64,000 nucleotides of DNA, from assembly GCF_000429605.1 (NCBI RefSeq), contig NZ_AUCE01000011.1, positions 124,001 through 188,000 on the forward strand, read 5' to 3'. This DNA comes from Azonexus hydrophilus DSM 23864 (GTDB taxonomy: Bacteria > Pseudomonadota > Gammaproteobacteria > Burkholderiales > Rhodocyclaceae). The notes under the pieces are model-generated. The model was not told the origin of the DNA. It did not search any database and saw nothing but the letters and a program-made list of their open reading frames with translations. Each line of letters opens with the position of its first letter. The first letter of the stretch is position 1. The translations under genes were made by a program, and so were the position numbers. Of this stretch, positions 1-8,977 are shown in pieces.

Positions 1-1
1 C

Positions 2-3000
2 GATCTCGCCCTGCTGGCTATGGTCGATAGCATGGAGGCCGACCTGCGCAATCATCGCCTCGACGATGCCCGTATCGCCGAGATGCTGCGCGTACAGGCC
101 GAACGGGTTCCCGAAGTCGATGCCTTCCGGATCACCGACCAACAAGGGCGGGTTCTGTGGGGTAAGGGCGTCAATCGCCAAGCCCCGGCGAGCTATGCCG
201 ATCGAACTTTCTTCGCCGAACACAAGGCGGTCCCCGGCCAGTTCATGCTGCTCAGCCCCCCGATCATCGGCCGTGTTTCGGGCATACCGGTGATCGCCTT
301 TACCCGCTCCTATCGCCACCCGGATGGCAGCTTTGCCGGCGTAATTGCCGCCGCCGTCCCGATTGCGCACCTGACCGCACAACTGGCGCAGCTGAATCTT
401 GGCCCCCACGGTTCCGCCGTCATCCGGCATGAAAATCTGGGACTGATCACCCGCTACCCGAAGGTCGATGGCGAAGCCGGACAAATTGGCCACAAGCTCG
501 TCTCGCCGCAATTCCTCGACCTCCTCAATTCCGGGGTCAGTAGCGGCAGCTTCCATACCGCCCGTGCACCGGATGGCTATGAACGCTCCTATGCCTTCCG
601 GCGAGTGCGCAACATGCCGTTCATCCTCACCGTCGGCATGGCCCCGCAGGACTATCTGGAAAGCTGGAATGACGAAGCCCGTAAGCTCGGTGCCTTCGGC
701 GCCGTCTTCCTACTCGTCACCCTGCTTGCCGCCTGGCTGGTTGACCGCTTCTGGCGGCAGCACCTGCGCGATACCGAGCGCTTGCTGCACAGCCAGTCGC
801 GCTTCCGGAATTACGTCGAAACGGCGCCGGTCGGCATTTTCATTGCCGATCCCGATGGCCATTACCGCGAGGTCAACCCAGCGGCCTGCGAATTGACCGG
901 CTATCCGCGCGAACGCCTGCTCGAAATGTCGATTACCGACCTGGCGCCGGACCAGCAAGCCGAACAGCACGACGAACTGTTCGAAATCATCAAACAAGGC
1001 GGCCGCCACGACACCGAGATGAGCATTCGTCACCGTGACGGCCACGAAATCCCGGTTGCCATGCGCACCACCATCCTGCCCGGTGGTCAGGTCATGGGCT
1101 TCTGTACCGACATGCGGGCACGCAAGGCGGCCGAGGCCGAACTGGCAGCACGCGAGGCACTGCTCGAACAGATTTTCCAGGCATCCAGCGTCGCCATCCT
1201 GCTGGTCGATCAGCAGGGCCGCCTGACCCATGCCAACCAGCGCATGGCCGAAATGTTCGGCATTCCGCTGCACCAACTGATCGGCAGTGAGTATGTCTCG
1301 CTGATCCACCCGGACGAAAGGGAAGCCGGCAGAGAACGGATGCTCGCGCTGCTGGCCAGCGCCATCGACGCAGTCGATCTGGAACGCCTCTACTGGCGCA
1401 GCGATCACAGCGAATTCTGGGGCCATCTGACCGGCCGTCGCCTCTATGCACCGGATGGCAGCGTGCTTGGCCTGGTCGGCATCATCGCCGACATCAACGA
1501 ACGCAAGCAGGCCGAGGCCGCCTTGCGTGAGAGCGAGCAGCACTTCCGCACGCTGGCCAACTCAGGCTCTGCGCTGATCTGGACCTCCGGCCTGGACAAG
1601 GGCTGTAATTATTTCAATACGACTTGGCTGCAATTCACCGGCCAGCCACTGGAACACGAACTGGGCAATGGTTGGGCGAAAGGCGTGCATCCGGACGACT
1701 TCACGCACTGCCTGTCCATCTATGTCGATCACTTCGATCGCCGGCAGGCATTCTCGATGGAATATCGCCTGCGTCACGCCGACGGCGAATACCGCTGGAT
1801 ACGCGATGACGGCACGCCACGCTACGACAGCCAAGGCGAGTTCATCGGCTTCATCGGCTTCTGCTACGACATCACCCGCGAAAAGGCCACGGCCGAAGAG
1901 CTCGCGCGTTATCGCCAGCATCTCGAAGAACAGGTTGAACAGCGCACCCGCGACCTGCAACACGCCAAGGACGCCGCCGAAGCCGCCAACGTGGCCAAAA
2001 GTGCCTTCCTCGCCAACATGTCGCATGAAATCCGCACGCCGCTCAATGCAATCACCGGCATGGCCTACATGATCCGCCGGGCCGGACTGAGCGAACCGCA
2101 AAGCGAGCGGCTGGACAAACTCGAGAACGCCAGCCGGCACCTGCTGGAAATCATCAATGCGGTACTCGACCTGTCGAAAATCGAGGCCGGCAAATTTGCT
2201 CTGGAAGAGAACCGGCTGGATATTCCGGCAATACTCAACAGCATCACCGGCATCCTGCAGGACAAGCTCCAGGAAAAAAGCCTGCACCTGGAAATCAGCC
2301 TGCCACCGGCACTGCCCCCGCTGCTCGGCGACCAGACCCGACTGCAGCAGGCGCTGCTCAATTACGCAGCCAACGCGGCCAAATTCACCGAGGCCGGCAG
2401 CATCACCATCCGTATCGAAATCCTCGAGCAAACCTGCCAGGACATCCTGCTGCGCTTCTCGGTCAGCGACACCGGCATCGGGATTCCTGCCGACACCCTG
2501 CCACGCCTGTTCACCGCTTTCGAGCAGGCCGACAACTCGGCCACCCGACGTTATGGCGGCACCGGACTGGGTCTGGCCATCACCCGCAAACTGGCCGCGA
2601 TGATGGGTGGCGAAACCGGAGTGGACAGCGTACCTGGCCAAGGCAGTACCTTCTGGCTGACGGCCCGCCTGCGCATCCAGCAGACATCCCGTGAATCATC
2701 GGCGGCGCTCCCGGACAATGCTGCGGAACAGGAGTTGGGCAGCAGTTTCGCCGGCCAGCGCATACTGCTCGTCGAAGATGAGCCGATCAATCGAGAAATC
2801 AGCGTCATGCTGCTCGGCGACACCGGCCTGATCGTCGACGTCGCCGAAGACGGCTACCAGGCGCTAGCTGCCTGCGGCCGCCAGCATTACGCCTTGATCC
2901 TGATGGACGTCCAGATGCCCGGCATGAACGGCCTCGAAGCCACCCAGGCGATCCGCCAGGACCCTGCGTGCGCCGACATCCCCATCCTGGCCATGACCGC

Positions 3001-3136
3001 CAACGCCTTCGCCGAGGACCGCGCACTCTGCCTGGCGGCCGGCATGGACGATTTCATCCCGAAACCGGTCACCCCGGAGGAACTTTTCGCCAAGTTGCTG
3101 AAGTGGCTGAGGAAAGGACGCCAACCCGGCCTGTGA
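2..3136 (+). CDS. Hybrid sensor histidine kinase with three PAS domains and a receiver (5' partial)
   Basis: The reading frame is open to the left edge, so the N-terminus is missing; an ATG at 20 lies inside it. From that ATG (1038 residues) the order is: extracytoplasmic PDC/Cache-like sensor (about 1-220), one membrane segment (about 225-243), three PAS domains (about 262-630), a HisKA dimerisation region with the phospho-acceptor H669 in MSHEIRTP, an HATPase domain with the GTGLGL box, and a C-terminal receiver with predicted acceptor D963 (LMDVQMPG). It should autophosphorylate and relay to its own receiver; no output domain is visible. Its stop abuts the old stop codon of hoxC at the empty integration site, so the two genes were convergent neighbours. 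The ligand is unknown. A role in H2 signalling is possible only by proximity. Confidence 0.9.
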   Translation, partial: DLALLAMVDSMEADLRNHRLDDARIAEMLRVQAERVPEVDAFRITDQQGRVLWGKGVNRQAPASYADRTFFAEHKAVPGQFMLLSPPIIGRVSGIPVIAFTRSYRHPDGSFAGVIAAAVPIAHLTAQLAQLNLGPHGSAVIRHENLGLITRYPKVDGEAGQIGHKLVSPQFLDLLNSGVSSGSFHTARAPDGYERSYAFRRVRNMPFILTVGMAPQDYLESWNDEARKLGAFGAVFLLVTLLAAWLVDRFWRQHLRDTERLLHSQSRFRNYVETAPVGIFIADPDGHYREVNPAACELTGYPRERLLEMSITDLAPDQQAEQHDELFEIIKQGGRHDTEMSIRHRDGHEIPVAMRTTILPGGQVMGFCTDMRARKAAEAELAAREALLEQIFQASSVAILLVDQQGRLTHANQRMAEMFGIPLHQLIGSEYVSLIHPDEREAGRERMLALLASAIDAVDLERLYWRSDHSEFWGHLTGRRLYAPDGSVLGLVGIIADINERKQAEAALRESEQHFRTLANSGSALIWTSGLDKGCNYFNTTWLQFTGQPLEHELGNGWAKGVHPDDFTHCLSIYVDHFDRRQAFSMEYRLRHADGEYRWIRDDGTPRYDSQGEFIGFIGFCYDITREKATAEELARYRQHLEEQVEQRTRDLQHAKDAAEAANVAKSAFLANMSHEIRTPLNAITGMAYMIRRAGLSEPQSERLDKLENASRHLLEIINAVLDLSKIEAGKFALEENRLDIPAILNSITGILQDKLQEKSLHLEISLPPALPPLLGDQTRLQQALLNYAANAAKFTEAGSITIRIEILEQTCQDILLRFSVSDTGIGIPADTLPRLFTAFEQADNSATRRYGGTGLGLAITRKLAAMMGGETGVDSVPGQGSTFWLTARLRIQQTSRESSAALPDNAAEQELGSSFAGQRILLVEDEPINREISVMLLGDTGLIVDVAEDGYQALAACGRQHYALILMDVQMPGMNGLEATQAIRQDPACADIPILAMTANAFAEDRALCLAAGMDDFIPKPVTPEELFAKLLKWLRKGRQPGL

Positions 3137-3138
3137 TC

Positions 3139-3161
3139 AATGAACGGTGCACACCATGCGC
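3139..3161. repeat. attL, left junction of the integrated element
   Basis: This copy shares 20 of 23 bases with 10391-10413, including the uninterrupted core CACACCATGC at 3150-3159. Read on the minus strand it still encodes Met-Val-Cys-Thr-Val-His followed by TGA at 3139-3137. This is the original chromosomal end of hoxC left behind by integration. Joining bases up to the core here with those after the core at 10412 recreates an unbroken hoxC tail, FDPCMVCTVH-stop. Confidence 0.88.
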
Positions 3162-3278
3162 AGTAGGAACAATTTGATTTTCTGTAGGCTTACCAGTGAC
3201 TTAGTGGACTTTTAAACGACTCGAAAACCCCCAAACACGCACCATTTCGCACGCTAAGAATCAAAGACTTAGCAGACA

Positions 3279-3289
3279 ATTTGGTAAAC
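3279..3289 (+). repeat. Single copy of 11-bp putative arm-type integrase site (left arm)
   Basis: The sequence ATTTGGTAAAC lies 120 bp inside the left junction. It is identical to the first of three tandem copies near the right junction (10321-10353). Shared motifs in the same orientation near both ends are expected for arm-type binding sites of a lambda-class integrase. Function is inferred from position only. Confidence 0.6.
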
Positions 3290-3363
3290 AAACTTATTGA
3301 ACATCGCTGCCTATAGACATATCGAAATCTATGTCGGAAAGAGTGGGGAAGCGTGTGAAAATG

Positions 3364-3393
3364 TTGGCACAAGCTGCGTGTTGTATATACAAT
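3364..3393 (+). promoter_or_regulatory. Promoter and palindromic operator of the toxin-antitoxin-like pair
   Basis: A -35-like TTGGCA (3364-3369) is followed after 16 bp by TATACA (3386-3391). The -10 is embedded in a perfect 12-bp palindrome TTGTATATACAA (3381-3392). A palindrome over the -10 fits autoregulation by the downstream ribbon-helix-helix-type antitoxin. The rest of 3162-3423 holds no supported gene. Confidence 0.55.
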
Positions 3394-3423
3394 ACATGAA
3401 CCATCCTATCCGTATTGCTGTCT

Positions 3424-3711
3424 ATGCCTCTGACGATTTCAGCAAAAGTTCGTGAAAAACTGGCAAACAAGAAACCCCCTGTGACGCAGGAGGAGATTGC
3501 TCAATGTTTCACAAATCGCACCGGCAGCTACTTGTTAGACGAAAGGGAAGATCATGACTCAGACCCGCCAACACGATGGTTCATAGCAGAAACGGACTAC
3601 GGCCGATTGCTAAAAATCGCCTTCATCGCTAAAGAAGGCAACATTATTATTCGTACCGCCTACGACCCGAACGCTGATGAAAAGCGTATATACACGAAGT
3701 ACGGCTTGTAG
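3424..3711 (+). CDS. Small toxin-like protein of a toxin-antitoxin pair
   Basis: A 95-residue protein starting at ATG 3424; an in-frame TTG at 3415 is possible and neither has a clear Shine-Dalgarno. It begins MPLTISAKVREKL and ends with the strand-rich pattern RTAYDPN..RIY.KYG. From memory it resembles a family often labelled ADP-ribosyl-(dinitrogen reductase) hydrolase, small proteins regularly encoded before a CopG-like partner. The label is probably a misnomer, since the protein is far shorter than DraG. The stop lies 32 bp before the partner gene on the same strand. Toxin activity is inferred from this pairing and its place at the end of a mobile element. Confidence 0.6.
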   Translation: MPLTISAKVREKLANKKPPVTQEEIAQCFTNRTGSYLLDEREDHDSDPPTRWFIAETDYGRLLKIAFIAKEGNIIIRTAYDPNADEKRIYTKYGL

Positions 3712-3743
3712 GCCAAATTAGCAACATCAAATTGGGGATTACC

Positions 3744-4103
3744 ATGAACAAGGAACTCATTCGCGCGTCGGATGAAGCTTGGGACGACAGATCGCTCGGA
3801 GCAGACGCAGCCTTTGTAAAAAAAGCGGATGACGATATCGAAGCGATGATCGACGAGTCAGCAGGATTGCAATTGATTTCAATTCGGCTGAATAAGTCGC
3901 TGATCGATGACTTCAAAGCGATTGCCGCGCTCAACAATGGAATTGGCTATCAAACTTTGATGCGCCAGATTCTCAAGCGTTTTGTCGACTGCGAGAAAAA
4001 GCGCCTCCTCAACGAATTGGTTGCGGCCAAGCAAGAAGAGCAGAAAGAGCAAGCGGCAGCCCAAAAAACTCGCCAAACATCCAAGCAACGAAAAGCCGCA
4101 TGA
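3744..4103 (+). CDS. CopG/BrnA-like antitoxin-type protein
   Basis: A 119-residue protein with ATG at 3744 behind a GGGGAT ribosome site. The N-terminus (NKELIRASDEAWDDRSLG) and centre (LQLISIRLNKSLIDDFKAIA, then GIGYQTLMRQILKRF) match the usual layout of antitoxins that pair with the preceding family. The IRLNKSLIDDF..IA stretch looks like a ribbon-helix-helix strand and helix. The last 30 residues are a charged Lys/Gln/Ala tail. It is followed directly by a strong terminator, so the pair forms a closed unit. It probably binds the palindrome at 3381-3392. Confidence 0.65.
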   Translation: MNKELIRASDEAWDDRSLGADAAFVKKADDDIEAMIDESAGLQLISIRLNKSLIDDFKAIAALNNGIGYQTLMRQILKRFVDCEKKRLLNELVAAKQEEQKEQAAAQKTRQTSKQRKAA

Positions 4104-4121
4104 GCGCTTAAAATGTAGCAA

Positions 4122-4147
4122 GCCCGCCACTCGGCGGGTTTTTTTTC
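4122..4147 (+). terminator. Rho-independent terminator after the TA-like pair
   Basis: CCCGCC and GGCGGG arms around a short loop are followed by a run of eight T. It lies 20 bp after the antitoxin stop. Confidence 0.85.
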
Positions 4148-4266
4148 GGCCCATTCGTCACTTTGACGGCAAGGGGAGTCGGGGGCTATAGTTCGGGCCT
4201 ACCGCAACTGTCTGGAAGCCGCATAACTAAAGGGCTACCGGGCGGTTTAACCATTGGGAATGCGCC

Positions 4267-4848
4267 TTGTCTCCAGCACCAAAAAAAGAAAACGGACCTG
4301 AACAAAGCAGCCGGCCAGACGGCCTGGCGGTGCGAATTCGCCAGGCTAGGGAAAGAAAAAATCTATCCCTTTCGGACATTCACAAGGCAACTGGAATATC
4401 ACGCACCTCACTTCATGACTATGAATCAGGAAGGACGAAGCCAGGATCACGGGAACTGTTGCTACTGACAGAGGTTCTGGAAGCGACCCCCAATTGGCTA
4501 CTTTGCGGAACAGAGGAGCCATTAAAAAAGCGAGAGGGATTGGCCGCCCTAATCAAGCTGCGAAATAGCCCGCTGATGATGATGGTTTCAATGCTCGTTC
4601 TGCCCGTCGTAATGCAGTCATTGAGCGAAGATGAATTGGAGGCACTGCTTACCCTTATTGCATCAATGGTTGAAGCTAAGGACAAAGGAACTTATCGGCA
4701 AATATCGGCAATGGCAGAGGTCTTTGCAGAGCTACTAGGAACAGGCAGCCCGGCTGAGTTCACGGGGTGGTCAGAAAAATCCAAAGACCCCGAATTCATG
4801 GCCGAAATTCAACGAAAAATTGCGGCTAAAGCTGAAGCCATGAGCTAA
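4267..4848 (+). CDS. XRE-family phage-type repressor
   Basis: A 193-residue protein using TTG at 4267, because no ATG precedes the DNA-binding domain in frame. Residues about 20-75 form a Cro/C1 helix-turn-helix (AVRIRQARERKNLSLSDI, ATGISRTSLHDYESGRTKPG). The remainder is helical and has no Ser/Lys peptidase motif I can recognise, so it need not be a LexA-type self-cleaving repressor. It is bracketed by terminators and lies just before the replication genes, the usual place of the maintenance repressor. The targets are probably promoters such as the one at 4917-4945. Confidence 0.8.
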   Translation: MSPAPKKENGPEQSSRPDGLAVRIRQARERKNLSLSDIHKATGISRTSLHDYESGRTKPGSRELLLLTEVLEATPNWLLCGTEEPLKKREGLAALIKLRNSPLMMMVSMLVLPVVMQSLSEDELEALLTLIASMVEAKDKGTYRQISAMAEVFAELLGTGSPAEFTGWSEKSKDPEFMAEIQRKIAAKAEAMS

Positions 4849-4865
4849 AGCAGAGACGGAAAATT

Positions 4866-4890
4866 ACCGGCAGAAATGCCGGTTTTTTTT
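4866..4890 (+). terminator. Rho-independent terminator after the repressor gene
   Basis: ACCGGCA and TGCCGGT arms are followed by eight T, 18 bp after the repressor stop. It separates repressor transcription from the replication operon. Confidence 0.85.
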
Positions 4891-4916
4891 GCCCGAAAAT
4901 TCGAGTTTCACTACAG

Positions 4917-4945
4917 TTGTATTTTTTTGCGAACAGCGCTATTCT
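4917..4945 (+). promoter_or_regulatory. Putative promoter of the element's replication operon
   Basis: TTGTAT (4917-4922), a 17-bp spacer and TATTCT (4940-4945) lie 37 bp before the first gene of a tightly packed operon running to the integrase. It is the likely control point for the adjacent repressor. Confidence 0.5.
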
Positions 4946-4981
4946 GATCGCACATCACTACACATGGAGTTAAACACGAAC

Positions 4982-5674
4982 ATGAAAATCCCTACCACTC
5001 TGCCAATCACTGCGGAGCAGTCACGCGCCTCCCGCTTCCAGTTGGGTCTGACCCAAGCCAACGTAATCGAAGAGAGCAACCTTCCCGGCCACAAGCTGAA
5101 GAACTTCGAAACCGGCCGCTTCGTGCCGGACATGCCTTTCCTCGAAGGCCTGCGCGACTATTACACCCTGAAAGGTATCGACTTCACCGAAACAGTGACG
5201 GCCACCAATCAGGCAACCGACCAAGACCAGGCCGGGCAGCAGAAGACGCCGGCCCATGGCGGCGCGATGGTTCGACCTGTCTCCCGTATGTGCTTCTACG
5301 TCAGCGACCAGGTGGAACCGGCGGCAGTCGATCAAATTCTCGAGCGCATGGATGGAAACGATGATCGTATCGCCACCATTCTTCAATCGCCGCTCAAGGG
5401 TGGATTCCTCAGCACCTATGACGAAGAGACCGAAGCCAAACAGCGCGAACTGTTCGGCGCCATGGCTGAAAACTATCTGCTCTTCCGCATCCTGCAAGGC
5501 CGCAACATCGTTTCCGCCCTGCCAGCCGGTGTTGAACCGACAACGCATGCCGATCTGCTGGCTACGTTCTTTGCAACGTCTCCTATTGCCATCGTCGGTA
5601 GCCCGCCCCCAGCGGCCAAAGCAATGCCTGCTGAGACGGTCGGCGCCAACAATTCGGAAGGGGGTGAGGAATGA
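4982..5674 (+). CDS. Helix-turn-helix regulator, first gene of the replication operon
   Basis: A 230-residue protein with ATG chosen at 4982. An earlier ATG at 4964 is in frame but close to the predicted promoter, and residues added upstream look non-coding. Residues 8-60 resemble an XRE-type fold (SRASRFQLGLTQANVIEES, GHKLKNFETGRFVPDM). The rest (about 90-200) has no recognised family; it is followed by a Pro/Ala-rich tail. It may be a Cro-like or activator partner of the upstream repressor. Its stop overlaps the next start (ATGA), implying translational coupling. Function is not established. Confidence 0.65.
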   Translation: MKIPTTLPITAEQSRASRFQLGLTQANVIEESNLPGHKLKNFETGRFVPDMPFLEGLRDYYTLKGIDFTETVTATNQATDQDQAGQQKTPAHGGAMVRPVSRMCFYVSDQVEPAAVDQILERMDGNDDRIATILQSPLKGGFLSTYDEETEAKQRELFGAMAENYLLFRILQGRNIVSALPAGVEPTTHADLLATFFATSPIAIVGSPPPAAKAMPAETVGANNSEGGEE

Positions 5675-5802
5675 ATCCCATAGCCCCGGTTTCCATGCTG
5701 ACTGGAAAAGGTTCCGGAACCGCGATTATGGTCATTGCGGCCCTGGTTGGCCTGACCATGTTTGCCCGGCAGCAAAGCCCACTCCCTAAAGCAACGCACT
5801 GA
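5671..5802 (+). CDS. 43-residue single-pass membrane protein of the element
   Basis: ATG 5671 overlaps the preceding stop in ATGA and follows a GGGGTGAGG ribosome site. The peptide has one hydrophobic stretch (residues about 17-32, GTAIMVIAALVGLTMF) and a short basic tail. No family is recognised. Small membrane proteins at this place in single-strand-replicating elements can be involved in membrane or phage functions, but nothing here decides it. Confidence 0.6.
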   Translation: MNPIAPVSMLTGKGSGTAIMVIAALVGLTMFARQQSPLPKATH

Positions 5803-5812
5803 GGTAACCGCC

Positions 5813-6070
5813 ATGACTGCGCGCCAGCAGCAGCCCCAAGGGGCAAGTTACGTCATCCGCTTTGAACGCGGCTCCCGACATGATCCACACCTAGCCGGCA
5901 TGTTTCTGGGCTGGCTGGGTGGATATTTCACACCATGCACCAAGAGCGAGAGAGCCGCTGGCTACGTTGCGCCGCACATCGCCAAAGGCGTTGCCAGCCG
6001 TGCCGAGCAGGCCTACCCCGGCGCCCGCTTTCAAGTCCTGCGGGCCGAAGCCCTGAGGGACTGCGAATGA
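5813..6070 (+). CDS. 85-residue element protein of unknown function
   Basis: ATG 5813 follows a GAGG ribosome site 10 bp after the membrane-peptide stop. An upstream in-frame extension to 5762 overlaps that gene and is rejected. The protein has a hydrophobic centre (LAGMFLGWLGGYFTPC) flanked by Arg-rich ends. Its stop overlaps the start of the next small gene (ATGA). No family recognised. Confidence 0.6.
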   Translation: MTARQQQPQGASYVIRFERGSRHDPHLAGMFLGWLGGYFTPCTKSERAAGYVAPHIAKGVASRAEQAYPGARFQVLRAEALRDCE

Positions 6071-6216
6071 CTCCATCCGTCGCAGCGGTATATGCCGCAA
6101 AGAACGCCCGCAAATGGGGGTATTGGGCGGCAATGCGGTATGCCGAAAAGCACAACGGCGGGAAGTCTTCCCTGTTCCTTGCTGCGCTGGATTTTGAGAT
6201 GCGCCGCCATGGATAA
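6067..6216 (+). CDS. 49-residue element protein of unknown function
   Basis: A small basic protein (MTPSVAAVYAAKNARKWGYW...) whose start overlaps the previous stop by ATGA and whose stop overlaps the initiator gene start at 6209. The double overlap supports a real, coupled gene. Family unknown. Confidence 0.6.
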   Translation: MTPSVAAVYAAKNARKWGYWAAMRYAEKHNGGKSSLFLAALDFEMRRHG

Positions 6217-8107
6217 CGCCGTGAATCAAAATCAACTGACAGTCGCCGAAATCAAGCGCCGGCAACACGGTGCCATGATTCGGCAGATTGAGCGCGAGCA
6301 GTCAGCGCTATCCGAAGAATTCAAGAACCGGATGGTTGCCACCTTGCCCAAGCGCATGGCGATCAGGGCTGTCAGCGAATGGGAATCGCTGCTCCGCAAC
6401 ATCGGGGAGACCGGTGCCAATCTTTGGCTACTGGAAATAGGAGACCTGGCAGCCAAGTGCCTAATTCCAGCAGATGCCAGTGACCGGGATATTTGTGACC
6501 TTGCCCAGCAAAAGGCCAAGGAAGCAAGTTCCCTGCTGCAAACCATCAAACGTAAAAACGGCCGCGCCGCCCTGGAGCGCTACTGCCGCCGGAATGATAT
6601 CGAACAGCCGCCGGCAAAGTTCGATGATGGTCAGGCGATTGCCCGCATGACTGATGAGCACTGGTGGCGCCGGCAGCTACGCCGGATTCACAGCGAGCAG
6701 TCAGAAAACCTCGCCATTGCGCTTGGCTACGTCCACGCCAAGGCTGGCCCCTATTGCTCCAACGAAGCGCTTTCCCGCCGGCAGCAACAGAACCGCCGCA
6801 ACCGCAACACCCTGGAAGCAACCGAACTTGTCAGTGAAGACGGCGAAATCATGAGCCTTGCCGATATCGCCGATAGCGGGCTGGCAAACAAAGCGCTACG
6901 CCGGGCCGAACTGATGACCCGAGCCAAGGGCTATGAGGAAATTGCCCTTGATCTTGGTCACGTCGGCCTATTCGTCACTTTGACCTGCCCAGCACGCATG
7001 CACGCCCGCCTGCACAGGAGCAGCCAGACCAATCCAACACACGACGGCAGCAAGCCGCGTGACGGTCATGCCTACCTGCAAACGAACTGGGGGCGTATGC
7101 GGGCGAAGTTCGAGCGCCTAGGCATCCGGCCGTATGGCTTGCGCATCGCCGAACCACACCACGACGGCACGCCCCACTGGCACATGCTGGTGTTTGTCGA
7201 TCAAGAGCGCAAGGCAGAGGTCATCGCCATCATGCGCGATTACGCACTGCAAGACTCGCCCAATGAGCCGGGCGCCAACAAATACCGCTTCAAGGTGGAA
7301 GAGATTCGCCGGGAGCGTGGTTCAGCAGTGGGCTACCTGGTCAAGTACGTCTGCAAGAACATTGACGGTGAAGGGCTCGAATCAGACCTTGAGGGCGTAG
7401 CCGCCAACGAGAGCGCAGCCAGGGCCGAAGCCTGGGCAAGATCGCACAGCATCAGGCAGTTTCAGTCGTTCGGCGTGCCCCCGGTTTCGATCTGGCGAGA
7501 ACTTCGCCGGATTCCACGCGAAGGCATAGCCGGCGCCCCGGCAGCCATCAAGGAAGCACACGAAGCGGCCCAAAAGACCGAAGAACACCAGGCCGATTTT
7601 GCCAGCTTCCTGCGGGCCTGCGGTGGCGTTGGCCTCAAGCGATCCGATTACCTGCTGACGGTGGCAACTGAAGATAAACAGATTCAGGGGCGCTACGGAC
7701 TGAGCGTTACAGCGCGGCCGGTTGGTGTTGCCCTCACCCACTGCCGGGAGCGAATTTTTCGCTCAAATCGTCGCGTCTGGACACCGTTTCGCCGAGCAAA
7801 AGCGGCCGATGCTTTGCCCCCTTGGACTTGTGTAAATAACTGTACGCGCTCTACAGATCAAGCAGTTACGAAGAACCCGCCGTGGTGGAAGCCCGAAAAC
7901 GAATGGGAATCCACGGCCAAAGATGCCGATGGTTTTCTGATTGGGGTTTTCACCGGCCCTCTGTGGAAAAGGACAGATTCTGTGCGCCAGCACGGCACGA
8001 AAGAGGCGGGGAAAAGAATGGGCAGCAACGCCAGCGCGCCAGCCAGGTTGCCGCCCGACCACAACCGAATGATTGGAGCATTCGAGCATGGCTACCAAAC
8101 AGCATAG
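6209..8107 (+). CDS. P2 gpA-like rolling-circle replication initiator
   Basis: A 632-residue protein with ATG 6209 chosen because it overlaps the preceding stop; the longer upstream frame belongs to the 49-residue gene. It has the HUH endonuclease signatures: FVTLTCPARM (motif I), TPHWHMLVF (His-x-His metal site) and GYLVKYVCKN, whose two tyrosines four residues apart are the nucleophile pair of the bacteriophage P2 gpA/phiX174 A type. The N-terminal 300 residues are helical and basic. By family knowledge it nicks one strand at a double-strand origin and drives rolling-circle replication. A 7-bp hairpin inside the gene (7748-7764) may mark an origin, as P2 nicks within its own A gene. The C-terminal 100 residues are poorly recognisable. 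Confidence 0.85.
   Translation: MDNAVNQNQLTVAEIKRRQHGAMIRQIEREQSALSEEFKNRMVATLPKRMAIRAVSEWESLLRNIGETGANLWLLEIGDLAAKCLIPADASDRDICDLAQQKAKEASSLLQTIKRKNGRAALERYCRRNDIEQPPAKFDDGQAIARMTDEHWWRRQLRRIHSEQSENLAIALGYVHAKAGPYCSNEALSRRQQQNRRNRNTLEATELVSEDGEIMSLADIADSGLANKALRRAELMTRAKGYEEIALDLGHVGLFVTLTCPARMHARLHRSSQTNPTHDGSKPRDGHAYLQTNWGRMRAKFERLGIRPYGLRIAEPHHDGTPHWHMLVFVDQERKAEVIAIMRDYALQDSPNEPGANKYRFKVEEIRRERGSAVGYLVKYVCKNIDGEGLESDLEGVAANESAARAEAWARSHSIRQFQSFGVPPVSIWRELRRIPREGIAGAPAAIKEAHEAAQKTEEHQADFASFLRACGGVGLKRSDYLLTVATEDKQIQGRYGLSVTARPVGVALTHCRERIFRSNRRVWTPFRRAKAADALPPWTCVNNCTRSTDQAVTKNPPWWKPENEWESTAKDADGFLIGVFTGPLWKRTDSVRQHGTKEAGKRMGSNASAPARLPPDHNRMIGAFEHGYQTA
7748..7764 (+). other. Hairpin inside the initiator gene, candidate origin structure
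   Basis: GAGCGAA and TTCGCTC form a perfect 7-bp stem with a 3-base TTT loop, with no following T-run. It lies in the 3' third of the initiator gene. Origins located within the initiator gene are known for P2-type gpA. This one is a candidate only. Confidence 0.3.
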
Positions 8108-8807
8108 CAATTCCAGAAAACTACGCAACAAGGTCAAAAGCTCAAGCAAGCGTTCGGATTGGGCCGCCGGCATGAGAGGCGCCGACCCCGAATGGTTGCA
8201 CAGCAGGCAAGCCCGAGAACTTGCTCAAGTATTCGACGGCCATTTTCCAGCTTGGCTTATCGAATCGGAGCCTTGGCGCCCTGTTACCGGGGCGCGATTC
8301 CGACTCATGCGCGCAACAATACTCAGGCTCACAACGGAGCAATGCGCCGCATACCTGGGCATTCATAGAACAACAATCTGCCGCTGGGAGTCTGGGGAAA
8401 TTGAAACGCCACGGGCTGCATTCGAGGCATTGCGCCTGCTGTGTGCGTCAGCAACTCAGCGACTCTCCCATAAGCACTGGGATGGCTGGTTCATCAACAG
8501 CCAAACGGGCGAACTGGTTTCACCGGATGTTGGCCGCTTGTCTGTTAAGCCGGAAGAGATAAACGGACTGCCAGCGCTCTACCACCGGCTTTCAATCCTC
8601 ATGTTGCATGTGGAAAAGCTGGAAAGCCAGGTAGATGCCCTGGAAGTTGAAAACGCATCACTGCGTGGTAACGCGAAATCTCGCCAGATTGCCGCCGAAC
8701 TGGAGTCAATGCAGGAAAGAATCGCCGGCCTGCTGGCAAGCGTCCGCACTGCCGAAATCATTGAATTCAACCACCCGGCCGCTGAACTCAGCCGCGCCAC
8801 AGGATAA
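8088..8807 (+). CDS. DUF3653-like phage DNA-binding protein
   Basis: A 239-residue protein with ATG 8088 and a GGAGC ribosome site; the TTG at 8073 is in frame but less likely. It overlaps the initiator end by 20 bp. The first 30 residues are very basic. Residues about 85-115 give a helix-turn-helix (LTTEQCAAYLGIHRTTICRW, ESGEIETPRAAFE), followed by HWDGWFINSQTGELVSPDVGR, the pattern I associate with DUF3653 proteins of small proteobacterial prophages. The C-terminus (about 165-220) is coiled-coil-like. It is probably a regulatory or replication accessory protein. Confidence 0.65.
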   Translation: MATKQHSNSRKLRNKVKSSSKRSDWAAGMRGADPEWLHSRQARELAQVFDGHFPAWLIESEPWRPVTGARFRLMRATILRLTTEQCAAYLGIHRTTICRWESGEIETPRAAFEALRLLCASATQRLSHKHWDGWFINSQTGELVSPDVGRLSVKPEEINGLPALYHRLSILMLHVEKLESQVDALEVENASLRGNAKSRQIAAELESMQERIAGLLASVRTAEIIEFNHPAAELSRATG

Positions 8808-8818
8808 GGGGCCTCATC

Positions 8819-8977
8819 ATGAAAGAACGTGTTTTCCACCTTCGCCGCGAACTCGATGCAGGAACCAACATTCGCCGCCTGCAAGCCTATATCCGGACTA
8901 TTTCCCCCGGGCATAAGCCTGCGCCCAAACTGCTGGCAAAAGCCAACGAACGCGCTCTGCTGAAAAGGATCAAATAA
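8819..8977 (+). CDS. 52-residue basic element protein
   Basis: ATG 8819 lies 11 bp after the DUF3653-like gene and its stop overlaps the excisionase start (TAATG). The peptide is strongly basic (MKERVFHLRREL..., KLLAKANERALLKRIK) and would be soluble. It is too short for family assignment. Overlap on one side and operon spacing on the other support it. Confidence 0.55.
   Translation: MKERVFHLRRELDAGTNIRRLQAYIRTISPGHKPAPKLLAKANERALLKRIK

Noticed and set aside
3137-3165. tRNA gene as the integration target
   Set aside because: No tRNA-like sequence is visible at either junction; the repeat is the hoxC coding end.
3190-3372. 60-codon minus-strand frame in the left end of the element
   Set aside because: No ribosome site, no family resemblance and no operon context; likely chance in AT-rich DNA.
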